Source: Hymenobacter volaticus (GTDB taxonomy: Bacteria > Bacteroidota > Bacteroidia > Cytophagales > Hymenobacteraceae). From it: 64,000 nt of DNA. Below, in pieces: positions 45,849 to 55,926 of the stretch (position 1 is the stretch's first letter; each line of letters opens with the position of its first letter). The notes beneath the pieces were generated by a model. It ran no database searches. It saw nothing but the letters and a program-made list of their open reading frames with translations, and was not told where the DNA came from. The stretch is from the NCBI RefSeq assembly GCF_022921055.1, contig NZ_CP095061.1:1527501-1591500 (forward strand), in the 5' to 3' direction. A program made the translations under genes and the position numbers.

Positions 45849-47573
45849 ATGAAAAAACTTTCCTCGACCCTGCGTACGCTCTGCCGTACCTTACTTGGCT
45901 GGTCTACCCTGACTAGTATGCTGGCCAGTGCTTCCACTGTGCAGGCACAAGCACCCGCGGCACCAGTTTCCATTCAAGTGGATTTGGCGAAGCCCAAAGG
46001 CCCGATGTACCCGATGTGGGCCTATTTCGGGTACGACGAGCCGAATTACACCTACATGAAGGACGGGCAAAAGCTGCTCACCGAGCTAGCCGCTCTGAGC
46101 CCCACCACCGTGTACGTGCGGGCCCACAATCTGCTAACCACCGGCGACGGGACGCCCGCCCTCAAGTGGGGCTCGACCAACGCCTACACCGAAGACAAAA
46201 AAGGCCGACCCATCTACAACTGGAAAATAGTCGACCAGATTTTCGATACGTACCTAGCGCGCGGCATGAAGCCCATTGCCCAAATCGGGTTTATGCCGGA
46301 GGCGTTGTCGTCGCACCCTACGCCGTATCGGCACTACTGGAAGCCCGGCAAACCCTACGACGACATTTATACCGGGTGGGCTTATCCGCCCAAAGACTAC
46401 AAAAAATGGTCGGAGCTGGTATATCAGTGGGTGAAGCACTGCGTAGCGCGTTATGGCGAGGCGGAAGTGAAAAGCTGGCCGTGGGAGCTATGGAATGAGC
46501 CCAATATCGGCTACTGGAAAGGCACGCCCGAAGAGTACAGCAAGCTGTTTGACTACACCGAAGAGGCTGTGCACCGCGCCTGCCCCGGCATCCAACTCGG
46601 CGGCCCCGAAACCACCGGCCCTGGTTGGGACAAAGCCGCTACTTTCTTGAAAAACTTCCTACAGCACTGCGCCACCGGTACCAACTACGCCACCGGCAAA
46701 ACCGGCACCCGCCTCGACTTTATCACCTTTCACGCCAAAGGCGGCCCCAAAGTGGTAGACGGCCATGTGCGCATGAACATGGGTACACAGCTTAAGGACC
46801 TCACCGAAGGCTTCAAAATCGTGGCCTCGTTTCCGCAGTACAAGAACTTGCCCATCATCATCGGCGAAAACGACCCCGAAGGCTGCGCAGCTTGCTCCGT
46901 AGACCTGAGCCCCGAAAATGCATACCGCAACGGCACCATGTATTCCAGCTACACGGCTTCTGCCTATTCCCACCTCTACGAGCTGGCCGACGAGTACAAG
47001 GTGAACCTGCTCGGCGTAGTAAGTTGGTCGTTTGAGTTTGAAAATCAGCCTTGGTTTGCTGGCTTCCGCGACTTAGCCACCAACGGCGTCGATAAGCCCG
47101 TGCTCAACGTGTTTCGGATGATGGGCCTCATGGGCGGGCAGCGCGTAGCTGTAAGCAACGCCAGCGCCCTCACGTTGCCTGAGCTGCGCGAAGGCATGCA
47201 AAGCCAGCGTGCCGACATCAGTGCCCTGGCTTCTACCAACGGCCGTTCCGCCAACGTGCTCGTCTGGAATTACCACAACGACGATCTACCTGCCGCCGCA
47301 TCAGAGGTGGAAATCGAGCTGCAAAACCTAACCGCGCCGCAAGCCCTGGTCCAGCACTACCGCATCGACGGTGAGCACAGCAACTCCTACACCACGTGGC
47401 AGAAGATGGGCTCCCCGCAAAACGTATCGGCCGCCCAACGCACCGAGCTAGAGCAAGCCGGCCAACTCGCCCTGCTTGATTCGCCTACATGGGTGAAAAC
47501 CAAAGACAACAAAACCACCCTGCGCTTCAAACTCCCCCGCCAAGGCGTGTCACTGCTGCACCTGACGTGGTAG
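45849..47573 (+). CDS. GH39 glycosidase, probable beta-xylosidase
   Basis: 574 residues from the ATG at 45849, which begins a signal peptide (MKKLSSTLRTLCRTLLG ... TVQAQ). The GH39 barrel shows TVYVRAHNLLTTGDG, the acid/base Glu in WPWELWNEPNIGYW and the nucleophile Glu in LPIIIGENDPEGC. A C-terminal beta-sandwich starts near residue 440 (ANVLVWNYHNDDLP). GH39 enzymes release xylose from xylo-oligosaccharides; some act on alpha-L-iduronides or arabinosides, so xylose is the best guess only. An operator precedes it, the palindromic repeat follows it. Confidence 0.9.
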   Translation: MKKLSSTLRTLCRTLLGWSTLTSMLASASTVQAQAPAAPVSIQVDLAKPKGPMYPMWAYFGYDEPNYTYMKDGQKLLTELAALSPTTVYVRAHNLLTTGDGTPALKWGSTNAYTEDKKGRPIYNWKIVDQIFDTYLARGMKPIAQIGFMPEALSSHPTPYRHYWKPGKPYDDIYTGWAYPPKDYKKWSELVYQWVKHCVARYGEAEVKSWPWELWNEPNIGYWKGTPEEYSKLFDYTEEAVHRACPGIQLGGPETTGPGWDKAATFLKNFLQHCATGTNYATGKTGTRLDFITFHAKGGPKVVDGHVRMNMGTQLKDLTEGFKIVASFPQYKNLPIIIGENDPEGCAACSVDLSPENAYRNGTMYSSYTASAYSHLYELADEYKVNLLGVVSWSFEFENQPWFAGFRDLATNGVDKPVLNVFRMMGLMGGQRVAVSNASALTLPELREGMQSQRADISALASTNGRSANVLVWNYHNDDLPAAASEVEIELQNLTAPQALVQHYRIDGEHSNSYTTWQKMGSPQNVSAAQRTELEQAGQLALLDSPTWVKTKDNKTTLRFKLPRQGVSLLHLTW

Positions 47574-47609
47574 TTGCGTAAGTGGCCTTGCCTTCATTAA
47601 TCAAAAGGC

Positions 47610-47706
47610 CGTCATGCTGAGCGCAGTCGAAGCATCTCGCGTGCTGACGTCGGATTACTATTACAACATCAGCACGCGAGATGCTTCGGCTGCGCTCAGC
47701 ATGACG
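47610..47706. repeat. Palindromic intergenic repeat, copy 2
   Basis: Arms 47610-47647 and 47669-47706 (37 of 38 pair, plus a G-T pair) around a centre containing GATTACTAT. The same element as 24666-24762, and, like it, it lies just after a glycosidase gene and before a convergent one. Confidence 0.9.
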
Positions 47707-47762
47707 GGCGTATATGCCTTTTCACAATTAGGCAAGTGCGCGAAGAAATTCCTGCCGGTATT

Positions 47763-48770
47763 TTACTTCGCCGGCTTCACGCCTTCGGTGGTCATTACTA
47801 CGCGCTTGAGCGTGCCGTCTTTGTTGTAGTATAGGTAGTCGATGCAGACGGAGCGGCGAAAACTGCCGCCATCGGTGTTGATGGCGCCGTTGTGGTAAAT
47901 GAAATACGACTGGCCTTTGAAGTCGATGATGGACTGGTGGTTGGTGTTGGAGTTGCCAGCTATTTCGTTCAGAATGCCCTTGTACTCCCAAGGGCCCTCA
48001 ATCTTGCGGCTCATGGCGTACACTATCTTTTCGGGGAAGCCCGAAGCATACGAGAGGTAGTACCAGTCGCCGCGCTTGTGCACCCAAGGCGCTTCCGTGA
48101 AATTGGGCAAAGGCACTTTATTGATGGGGCCATCTAGCTCGGTCATGTTCGGCTTGAGCTTGGCGTAGTAGCACGTGGTGTTGCCCCAAAACAGGTAGGC
48201 CTGACCCTTTTCGTCGATCCAAACCGAGGGGTCGATGTCGGCCCAACTGATTTTGTCGTCGGGCGTCATGTCACTTGAAATCAGTGCCGAACCCCGAGCA
48301 TCTTTGAAAGGGCCAGTGGGGCTATCAGATACGGCCACGCCAATGGCTTTGCCATTGATGGTGGCGTGCTCTACGGCGGCATACCAGTAGAACTTACCGT
48401 TGCGCTCAATTACTTGCGAAGCCCACGCATCATCTTTGGCCCACGTGAAATCTTTCACGGCGAGGGGCGAGGGGTGCTCGGTCCAGTTCACCATGTCGGT
48501 CGAGGAAAAGACAAGCCAGTCGTGCATCACATAGCGCTCTTGCCGGGCAGGGGCTTCGTCGTGGCCAGTATAGAGGTACACAGTGCCCTTGTGCACGAAG
48601 GCAGCCGGGTCGGCCGTGTACTTCTGCTTGATGATGGGGTTGCCAGTAGGGGCCGTAGAAGCCGGGTTTTGGGCCATAGCCGTGAAGGGTAAGGCCATCG
48701 TTCCCAGAATGCCAGCTAAGACAGCATAGCGGAACAAGGAAATCTCTTTTTTGTGGGAGTTCAGGGACAT
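47763..48770 (-). CDS. GH43 glycosidase (arabinofuranosidase or beta-xylosidase type)
   Basis: 335 residues from the ATG at 48770, giving a signal peptide that ends TAMAQ. A single GH43 five-blade propeller follows with no accessory domain. Catalytic set: Asp54 in KYTADPAAFVHKG (base), Asp in WADIDPSVWIDE (pKa modulator) and Glu in NFTEAPWVHKRGDWY (acid). Substrate specificity within GH43 cannot be set; alpha-L-arabinofuranoside or beta-xyloside are most likely. An operator lies 20 bases before the start codon. Confidence 0.92.
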   Translation of the reverse strand: MSLNSHKKEISLFRYAVLAGILGTMALPFTAMAQNPASTAPTGNPIIKQKYTADPAAFVHKGTVYLYTGHDEAPARQERYVMHDWLVFSSTDMVNWTEHPSPLAVKDFTWAKDDAWASQVIERNGKFYWYAAVEHATINGKAIGVAVSDSPTGPFKDARGSALISSDMTPDDKISWADIDPSVWIDEKGQAYLFWGNTTCYYAKLKPNMTELDGPINKVPLPNFTEAPWVHKRGDWYYLSYASGFPEKIVYAMSRKIEGPWEYKGILNEIAGNSNTNHQSIIDFKGQSYFIYHNGAINTDGGSFRRSVCIDYLYYNKDGTLKRVVMTTEGVKPAK

Positions 48771-48790
48771 TCTGAAAAGGTAAAGAGTTA

Positions 48791-48804
48791 CACAATCGAT
48801 TGTT
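48791..48804. promoter_or_regulatory. LacI-type operator of the GH43 gene
   Basis: CACAATC/GATTGTT, differing from the perfect palindrome only in its last base. It lies 20 bases upstream of the GH43 start. Confidence 0.75.
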
Positions 48805-48817
48805 AAAACTAAGCAAA

Positions 48818-48854
48818 AAAACCGGCTTGGCACTAGCAGCACCAAGCCGGTTTT
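48818..48854 (-). terminator. Terminator of tkt-tal/pgi
   Basis: A 13-bp stem, AAAACCGGCTTGG (48818-48830) with CCAAGCCGGTTTT (48842-48854), is followed on the minus strand by a run of seven T. It lies just after the stop of the Tal-Pgi gene. Confidence 0.9.
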
Positions 48855-48873
48855 AGCCTAGTCGGTTGCTCGA

Positions 48874-51711
48874 TTACTTGGCTTGCAACGTAGCCGCTTG
48901 CAGAGCCGTCAGCACGGTTTGCAGACCTTGCTCGGCATCAGCGCCGAGGTGAATGTGCAGCGTACGACGGTCGTAGTCGTGGAGGGCTTGCAGGTCACCG
49001 GCGGCTTGCGCGTTCTGGAACGTGCCGAAAGTGTACGAACGACCGGGTAAGGGCAGATCCTGCGGATGATCCTTGGTGAACTGCACAAACAAACCGGTGT
49101 TGGGGCCGCCTTTGTGGTACTGACCCGTAGAGTGCAAGAAGCGCGGGCCGTAGCCGGAAGCAGTAGCAATGTGCAGTTGCTCTTGTACTTGCGTGCGCAA
49201 CTGAAGCAGGCTCTCGTTCAAGCTCGGCGTTTCGGTGAGGTAAGCTTGAAGGCAAAGGAAGTCGCCGGGCTTGGCTTGGTCGAAGAAAGCTTGCAGCACC
49301 TCGGCCGCGTCGGAGCCCGAAACGGAGGTGTAGTAGGCTACACCGTTTTCGGTTACCACAGGGGCGTCGCCTTGCGGCAGGCTTCCTTCCTTCTCTACCA
49401 CTTTCATCAGCGCGTCGGTGGCCGTTTTGGCGGCTTGCACGTTGGGCTGGTCGAAGGGGTTGATTTCCAACACGGCGCTGGCTACAGCAATAGCTACTTC
49501 CCAACGGAAAAACTCCTGTCCGAAATCATAGGCATCCTTGATGGTGATGCGCACTACAGGATGGCCGGCTTGCTCTAGCGCTTGCAATGCCTGCTTGTTG
49601 GCGTCGTCGGCTTCGTTTTCGTAGCTGACATACACAAACACCCGGTCATTGCCGTACAGCGCAGGCTCACGCACGGGCTCACCGGCAATCGGCATGATGC
49701 CGGTGCCTTGCTTGCCGGTGCTTTCGGCCGTCAGCTGCTCCAGCCACAGCCCGAAGCTGCTCAACGACTCCGGCACAATCAGGGTCAGTTTGTCGCGGCC
49801 TTGCTTGGCCAGTACGCCAAGCGCTACACCTAGCTCCAGGCCAGGGTTTTGCTCTACGGCGCCGTAGGCACCACACGCGCGCATCATCAGGACGGCGCGC
49901 TCCAGAATTTCGCCGGTGCTCAAGCCGTACATGGCGGCGGGTACCAAGCCGAAGTACGTGAGGGCCGAGAAACGGCCGCCCACTTCGGCAAAGTTCAGGA
50001 AGATGTGGCGGTAGCCCTGCGCCGTAGCCGAAGCCACGAACTTGGAACCGGGGTCCGTGATGGCCACGAAGTTTTCGCCGGCTTTGTCGCCTTTAATCTG
50101 CTTTACCTTGTCATAGAAATAGTCGCCGAAAGCCAGCGGTTCGGCCGTAGTGCCCGATTTGCTAGCCACGATGAACAGCGTGTCGGCCAGCGGCACTGAT
50201 TCTTCAATTTGGCGCACTGTGCTCGGGTCGGTGGTATCCAACACTGATACGGGCAGGCCGCTCTCGCCTTGCTCGAAGCTTTCTTTGAACACAATCGGGG
50301 CCATGGTGCTGCCGCCCATGCCCATCACGACTACGTGCTTGAAGCCCGCATCTTTCACTTCCTGCGCAAACTGCTCGATGGCGGGCACGGCCGATACCAT
50401 CGTTTCGGCTACGCGCAACCAGCCCATGAAGCTGCGGATGCTTTCCTGCCCTTCGGCGTCCTGCACCCACAAATCAGCTTGCTTGTTCCAGAAGCCTTCC
50501 GTGAAATTCTTGGTGTTGAACTCTTGAACTTTGGCGTCTACATCAGCCTGATACTGACCGAGTGACAATGCAGCAGGGGCCGTAGTTTGCTCTAGAGCCT
50601 CCAAGCGCTTCTTCTCCAACGACGCCATCAGCTTGCCGAAAGGCTCGTTGAATTTCTTGGCACCGTCGATTTCCAGGGCGTTGGTTTGCTCTTCCAGGTC
50701 GATGCCCAATTCAGGCAAGCGGCGCAGCACTTCAGCGGCTTTGTCGAGACCTTCTTCCAAGCGGGCGGCGGGTTGGCCTTTCTCGCGGAAAATGTCCAGG
50801 GTTTCGGTCGGCACGGTGTTCACCGTTTTCGGCCCGATCAGGTTCTCGATGTACTTTAGGTCGTCGTACTTCGGGTTTTTGTTGCCGGTGCTGGCCCACA
50901 ACAGGCGCTGCGTGTCGGCACCTTGCGCTTGCAGAGCCTCCCAACGCGGGCCTTGGAATATCTCCTTGTAGATTTGGTAGGCTTGCTTGGCGCTGGCCAA
51001 GGCAACTTCGCCCACCATTGATTGGGCTAGTTCGCCTTTCTCACCGCCTTCAGCGGCAAGTTTCTCCAGCATCGGGTCGATCAGCACGTCGATGCGGCTG
51101 AGGAAGAAGCTAGCTACCGAGTCGATGTTGTCGAGGGGCAGGCCGGCTTTCACCCGGTCTTCGAGGCCCGCAATGTAGGCTTCGGCCACTAGGCGGTAGC
51201 GCTCCAAGCCGAAAATCAATGTCACGTTGACGTTAATACCTTCGGCGATGAGGCGGCGGATAGCGGGCAGACCTTCCAGCGTAGCGGGCACCTTGATCAT
51301 CACGTTCGGACGGTCTACGGCTTTCCAAAAGCGCATGCCTTCCTCGATGGTGCCTTCAGTGTCGTTGACCAAAGCCGGCGATACTTCCAGGCTGACGTAG
51401 CCATCAGAAGAGTTGTCGTGGCTGTCGTAGAGTGGGCGGAACAGGTCGCAGGCGTGCTGCACGTCCGCAATGACCATCTCCGTGTAGATTTCGTCGGCGG
51501 TTTTGTTTTGCAACGCTAAGCTGCGGATAGCCGCGTCGTAGTCGTCGGAGCCGCCGATAGCCTTCTCGAAAATGGCCGGGTTGGACGTAACGCCGCGCAA
51601 CGCCTCGTGGTCGATGCGGCGCTTCAACTCGCCGTTAATCAGAATTTTGCGACGAATGAAGTCAAGCCAGATGCTTTGATCAAACTCGCGGATGGCAACT
51701 AATGGGTTCAT
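48874..51711 (-). CDS. tal-pgi: Bifunctional transaldolase/glucose-6-phosphate isomerase
   Basis: 945 residues, the length of known Tal-Pgi fusions. The N-terminal about 370 residues are transaldolase: DQSIWLDFIRRKILINGEL, LRGVTSNPAIFEKAI and NVMIKVPATLEGLPAIRRL, whose Lys forms the Schiff base. The C-terminal about 560 residues are phosphoglucose isomerase, with HVVVMGMGGSTMAPIVFKE, IVASKSGTTAEPLAFGDYF and GGRFSALTYFGLVPAAMYG. The fusion joins the pentose-phosphate and glycolytic pools in one protein. It follows tkt by 55 bases and together they would process xylulose-5-phosphate from AraD. Confidence 0.95.
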   Translation of the reverse strand: MNPLVAIREFDQSIWLDFIRRKILINGELKRRIDHEALRGVTSNPAIFEKAIGGSDDYDAAIRSLALQNKTADEIYTEMVIADVQHACDLFRPLYDSHDNSSDGYVSLEVSPALVNDTEGTIEEGMRFWKAVDRPNVMIKVPATLEGLPAIRRLIAEGINVNVTLIFGLERYRLVAEAYIAGLEDRVKAGLPLDNIDSVASFFLSRIDVLIDPMLEKLAAEGGEKGELAQSMVGEVALASAKQAYQIYKEIFQGPRWEALQAQGADTQRLLWASTGNKNPKYDDLKYIENLIGPKTVNTVPTETLDIFREKGQPAARLEEGLDKAAEVLRRLPELGIDLEEQTNALEIDGAKKFNEPFGKLMASLEKKRLEALEQTTAPAALSLGQYQADVDAKVQEFNTKNFTEGFWNKQADLWVQDAEGQESIRSFMGWLRVAETMVSAVPAIEQFAQEVKDAGFKHVVVMGMGGSTMAPIVFKESFEQGESGLPVSVLDTTDPSTVRQIEESVPLADTLFIVASKSGTTAEPLAFGDYFYDKVKQIKGDKAGENFVAITDPGSKFVASATAQGYRHIFLNFAEVGGRFSALTYFGLVPAAMYGLSTGEILERAVLMMRACGAYGAVEQNPGLELGVALGVLAKQGRDKLTLIVPESLSSFGLWLEQLTAESTGKQGTGIMPIAGEPVREPALYGNDRVFVYVSYENEADDANKQALQALEQAGHPVVRITIKDAYDFGQEFFRWEVAIAVASAVLEINPFDQPNVQAAKTATDALMKVVEKEGSLPQGDAPVVTENGVAYYTSVSGSDAAEVLQAFFDQAKPGDFLCLQAYLTETPSLNESLLQLRTQVQEQLHIATASGYGPRFLHSTGQYHKGGPNTGLFVQFTKDHPQDLPLPGRSYTFGTFQNAQAAGDLQALHDYDRRTLHIHLGADAEQGLQTVLTALQAATLQAK

Positions 51712-51766
51712 GACAAAAGAATAGAGTAGAAAGGAATGGGTGTAAGCGGCAGCAGTGTGCTACCCC

Positions 51767-53818
51767 TTACGAAACCACTTGCTTTTGGTCTTCTTCGGCG
51801 GGCTGTTCTTGCAATACCGAGTGGGCAGTTTTCACTACGTTTTCCACCGTAAAGCCGAATTCCTCGAACAGGTACTCCGCCGGAGCCGACTCGCCGAAGC
51901 GGTTCATGCTGATGCTGGTGCCCTCATCGGTAGCGTACTTAGCCCAACCGATAGGCGAACCTGCCTCAATGGTCACGCGCTTGCGCACCGAAGGCGGTAG
52001 TACTTGCTGCTTATACGCCTTGTCTTGCTTCTCGAACAACTCCCACGACGGCATGCTCACCACGCGGGTTGCCACACCTTCGCCTTGCAGCGCCTTCTGC
52101 GACTCCAGCGCCAAGCTCACTTCCGAGCCAGTAGCAATGAGGATAAGCTGAGGCGTGCCACCTTCGGCTTCGCTCAAGATATAAGCGCCTTTGGCTACGC
52201 CTTCGCGAGCCGAGCCGAGTACCGTCTGGTCGAAAATCGGCAGTTTCTGGCGCGACAAAATCAGGCAGACTGGCGACTTCGGGGTGGTCATGGCAATGCG
52301 CCAGGCTTCGGTGGTTTCGTTGGCGTCGCCGGGACGCAGCACTACAATGTTCGGGATGGTCCGCAACGATACCACTTGCTCGATGGGCTGGTGCGTCGGG
52401 CCGTCTTCGCCCAAACCGATGCTGTCGTGGGTGAAGACGAATGTGGCAGCCGATTCGGCTAGGGCCGTGAGGCGGATAGCGCCGCGCATGTAGTCGGAGA
52501 AGGTGAGGAAAGTACCGCCGTAGGTGCGCACACCCGCGTGCTGCGACATGCCGTTCATGATGCCGCCCATGGCGTGCTCACGTACGCCAAACCAGATGTT
52601 GCTGCGCTCGTAGTGGCCGGGCTGGAAACTGTCGTCGCCCGACTTGTCCATTTCATTGGAAGAAGCCAAGTCGGCTGAACCGCCGAACATAAACGGCACG
52701 GCTTTCTTGATAGCCGTCAGGGCCTTGCCGGACGCTTGGCGGGTGGCTAGCTCGCCATCAGCGGGCGTGTAAACGGGCAGGTCCTTGTCCCAACCTTCGG
52801 GTAGTTCACCGTTGAAGGAAACGTGGAACTGCTGCGCCTCGGCCTGGAATTCTTGCTCGTACTGCTTGAACTTGGCGTCCCACTCTTTCTGCAACTCGGC
52901 GCCTTGCTGGCCGGGCTTGCTCAGGTGCTCGTACACTTCGGCCGGCACTACGAAGCTAGCCTCGGGGTCCCAACCGAAAAACTCTTTGGCTTTCTTTACA
53001 TTGTCGGGGCCGAGCGGGCTGCCGTGGGCCTTGTTGGTGCCCGCCAGTGGCGAACCGAAGCCGATGATGGTCTTGATCGAGATAATCGAGGGCTTGTCTT
53101 TCTCTTCCTGCGCGGCTTTGATGGCAGCCTCGATTTCGTCGAGGTTGTTGCCGTCCAGCACGTGCTGCGTGTGCCAGCCGTACGCCTCGAAGCGCTTCAT
53201 GGCATCTTCGGTGTAGGCCAGGCTAGTAGGGCCGTCGAGCGAAATGTCGTTGTCGTCGTAGAGGTAGATGAGCTTGCCTAACTTCAAGTGGCCCGCTAGC
53301 GAAGCGGCTTCCGAAGCAATGCCTTCCATCAGGTCACCGTCGCTCACGATAGAGTAGGTGTAGTGGTCTACTACGTCGTGGCCGGGCTTGTTGTACACGG
53401 CGGACAGATGCGCTTCGGCCATGGCCATACCCACACCATTGGCAAAGCCCTGGCCCAACGGACCCGTCGTTACCTCGATACCAGGCGTCACGTTCGACTC
53501 GGGGTGACCGGGTGTGCGGGCGCCGGGCTGACGGAACTTCTTCAGTTCGTCCATCGGTAAATCGTAGCCATACAAATGCAGCAGGCTATAAATCAGCGCC
53601 GAGCCGTGGCCCGCCGACAGCACAAACCGGTCCCGGTTCGGCCACTTGGGGTCTTGGGGGTTGAAGCGCAAAAATCGCGAAAACAACACGTAAGCCATCG
53701 GCGCAGCGCCGAGCGGCAAGCCAGGGTGACCGGAGTTGGCGGCCTGTACCATATCCACCGACAGCAGGCGGATGGTGTTTACACTTTGCTGATCGAGGGA
53801 AGCAGAAGGATTACTCAT
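51767..53818 (-). CDS. tkt: Transketolase
   Basis: 683 residues, full length. Transketolase signature [19 protein letters not shown] near residue 23, thiamine-diphosphate motif [19 protein letters not shown]...[23 protein letters not shown] (catalytic Glu region) and [19 protein letters not shown]. It transfers C2 units between pentose and hexose phosphates in the cytoplasm. Cotranscribed with tal-pgi. No LacI-type operator of the arabinose kind was found before it. Confidence 0.97.
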   Translation of the reverse strand: MSNPSASLDQQSVNTIRLLSVDMVQAANSGHPGLPLGAAPMAYVLFSRFLRFNPQDPKWPNRDRFVLSAGHGSALIYSLLHLYGYDLPMDELKKFRQPGARTPGHPESNVTPGIEVTTGPLGQGFANGVGMAMAEAHLSAVYNKPGHDVVDHYTYSIVSDGDLMEGIASEAASLAGHLKLGKLIYLYDDNDISLDGPTSLAYTEDAMKRFEAYGWHTQHVLDGNNLDEIEAAIKAAQEEKDKPSIISIKTIIGFGSPLAGTNKAHGSPLGPDNVKKAKEFFGWDPEASFVVPAEVYEHLSKPGQQGAELQKEWDAKFKQYEQEFQAEAQQFHVSFNGELPEGWDKDLPVYTPADGELATRQASGKALTAIKKAVPFMFGGSADLASSNEMDKSGDDSFQPGHYERSNIWFGVREHAMGGIMNGMSQHAGVRTYGGTFLTFSDYMRGAIRLTALAESAATFVFTHDSIGLGEDGPTHQPIEQVVSLRTIPNIVVLRPGDANETTEAWRIAMTTPKSPVCLILSRQKLPIFDQTVLGSAREGVAKGAYILSEAEGGTPQLILIATGSEVSLALESQKALQGEGVATRVVSMPSWELFEKQDKAYKQQVLPPSVRKRVTIEAGSPIGWAKYATDEGTSISMNRFGESAPAEYLFEEFGFTVENVVKTAHSVLQEQPAEEDQKQVVS

Positions 53819-54148
53819 GAGGAAGTGAAGAAGGGGTGTATGTGCTTGGTTGTGTGATGAGTGCGTACATCTTTTCCGCGTTTGGTAAGATGGATGCGGT
53901 TATTTTTTGTGGTGCTGCTAAGCTAAACAAGCAAGTCCATGAATGAGCTTATACGCTTATGCAAGGCGCGTTGCCCACGCACAAAGGAAACAAGTTCTGC
54001 TTGGTGGCACGAGCTAGTAGGTAGGCTCAACAGGAATATCCGTTGCGAAGCGCTTTTTCGGCGACCTATATTCCATTATGCAAAGAAGAGTATTTCCTAA
54101 TTTATCCTGCCGACCGGAATCGATTCAGTGGAAAAATAACTTGATTTT
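53819..54148. other. Intergenic region upstream of tkt
   Basis: 330 bases between tkt and the GH43 gene, both on minus. It must hold the tkt promoter. A short palindrome GAATCGATTC is near 54118 but lacks the outer CAC/GTG. No gene or RNA seen. Confidence 0.5.
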
Positions 54149-55131
54149 TTAGGGTTTTACCACCGGCCAGCCCTGCGCGTCCCACGTCATTTTCTCGATT
54201 CGGAGCTTGGGGCGGCCTTTATCAGCGCCGTCGTAACCGTGGAAAACAAGGTAATCGGTGTTGTCGAAAGTGTAGGCGGAATTGTGGCCCACGCCGAACC
54301 AGTTTTTATCGCCTTCTAGTACCAACGTGCCGCCGCCTTGCTCCAAACCGGTGCCTGCCTTGTCGATATAAGGGCCGGTGACGCTTTTCGAGCGGCCTAC
54401 CATCATCTTATAGGTGCTTTGGGGGCCGCGGCAGCAGTAGTCAAACGACACGAAAAGATAATAGTAGCCGTTCTTTTTGAAAACGAAAGGACCCTCAATG
54501 GCGGCATCGCCGGGCAGCGAATCGGTGAGCTTTTGGTCGCGGGGGCGGGCGGCCACAGTGCGCCAGCGCTCGGGCTGGGCCGGCGCAGTGAGGTCGGGGC
54601 GGAGCTGTACGAGCTTCATACCATCCCAAAAGGAGCCGAACACCATCCAAGGCGTACCCGCTTCGTCGCGGACCAAGTTGGGGTCAATGGCGTTCCACAT
54701 GTCGCGCCCCGGCACCGACTGAATGACCTTGCCTTTGTCGACCCACTTATAATCGGGCGAGGCGGGGTCAAGCGTCTTGTTGGTAGCGAGTCCGATGCAA
54801 GACGTGTTTTTGCCGAACGCCGAAACCGAGTAGAACAAGTAATACACCCCGTTGTGAAACGAAATGTCGGGGCCCAAATGTGGCCTTTGAAACTCGGTAT
54901 GGCCTTCACTGCCCACTCCGGCGGCGTATCGAACACCGGTTTTTCCTGCTTCCACGTCTTCATGTCTTTCGATGACCACATGGCAATACCTCGGCCAGTG
55001 CAGAACATGTAGTAGGTGCCGTTTTGCCGGATCATTACCGGATCGTGAGCGGAGATAAGCGGAGTTTGGGTTTGCTGTGCTTGCGCAGCAAACCCAACAA
55101 GCAGGAACATTAAGTAGAGTAGGAATTTCAT
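54149..55131 (-). pseudogene. GH43 arabinan endo-1,5-alpha-L-arabinosidase, interrupted by one frameshift
   Basis: The ATG at 55131 opens a signal peptide (MKFLLYLMFLLVGFAAQAQ). GH43 residues are ISAHDPVMIRQNGTYYMF (Asp base), WNAIDPNLVRDEAGTPW and AIEGPFVFKKNGYYYLF (Glu acid). The frame breaks at four G on the + strand (54869-54872), which read GCCCCG on the coding strand. A fifth C restores GHIWAPDISFHNGVYYLF and the 327-residue family length. It resembles the T9SS-borne GH43 at 8707 in its catalytic part but lacks lectin and sorting domains, so it is probably periplasmic. An operator half-palindrome lies 15 bases upstream. Confidence 0.9.
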
Positions 55132-55146
55132 GGGTGGGAAGGACAA

Positions 55147-55160
55147 CATTAACGATTGTG
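55147..55160. promoter_or_regulatory. LacI-type operator of the GH43 gene (half-degenerate)
   Basis: CATTAAC/GATTGTG: the right arm is perfect, the left keeps only the inner bases. It is 15 bases upstream of the GH43 start codon, the same placement as at 48791. Confidence 0.55.
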
Positions 55161-55480
55161 TAATTTGTGCATAGATACTTAAATTCAGGATAGGTGTGGC
55201 AACTTGTCCAAAGGGATGTTCAGATATACCAATCGTTTACTACGCTACTATCTGATAATCAGGCGCAGCGCGCGGATGACCTTCTTGCGCAGTTAACTTC
55301 TGTAGCTTGTTCTTTACAAAGCACCTACAATGCTGAAAACTAGTCTTGCTAGCTTATCTATTGGATAAGAGAACTGAGTTTATTCGTGTATGATGGCCTT
55401 TTGATATTGTCCTTTCATAAGCTAATTGACTGGCTAGCAATCGATACTACTGAAAAGCGTGGTACACTTTAAACTATAAA

Positions 55481-55494
55481 CACAATCGTTTGTG
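55481..55494. promoter_or_regulatory. LacI-type operator upstream of the LacI gene
   Basis: CACAATC/GTTTGTG, identical to the proximal susC site. It lies 432 bases before the LacI start and may serve autoregulation or looping with 55147. Confidence 0.65.
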
Positions 55495-55926
55495 CTTAAT
55501 TGGTGGCATTTCCCTATACTTACTAAGCATTCCTCAGCTTAATTTGGATTGGCTTTTCAACTGCTTTTCCTACGCTCCCGCAAAATGGCTGCTTGTTAGT
55601 GGATAACAGTTGCGGGTCTATCAGTCTTGCTTTTTGGGGTATGGTATGCTATGTCTAGCCTTCCGTCGTTAGGACGAATAGCAGACTCTAAGTAGTCGTT
55701 GACTAGCTCAACGAGCTAGAAGCAAATCCCAGACACTGAAGAGCGCGTGTTTGAAAATTGTCTTTTTGCGTAGTGGTGCTACTCTACCACAAGGGCTAAA
55801 CAGTGATGCTGCAGCCTCAGGGGTACAGACAAGGCAGTAAAAGGCCGCAGAATGTATTAAAAAAGCTTGCACACCGTCTCTAAAAGCGCAGTAGCTTTAC
55901 GCAAAGTAATTATACAGTGAAATAAT

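Larger units (their letters stand above)
55132..55926. other. Divergent control region between GH43 and LacI genes
   Basis: 795 bases, the largest gap in the window, AT-rich. It holds operators at 55147-55160 and 55481-55494. No gene, tRNA or terminator was recognised; a small RNA cannot be excluded. Confidence 0.5.

Noticed and set aside
54112..54130. GAATCGATTC palindrome as a regulon operator
   Set aside because: Lacks the outer CAC/GTG bases and lies beyond the 3' end of the GH43 gene rather than at a start.
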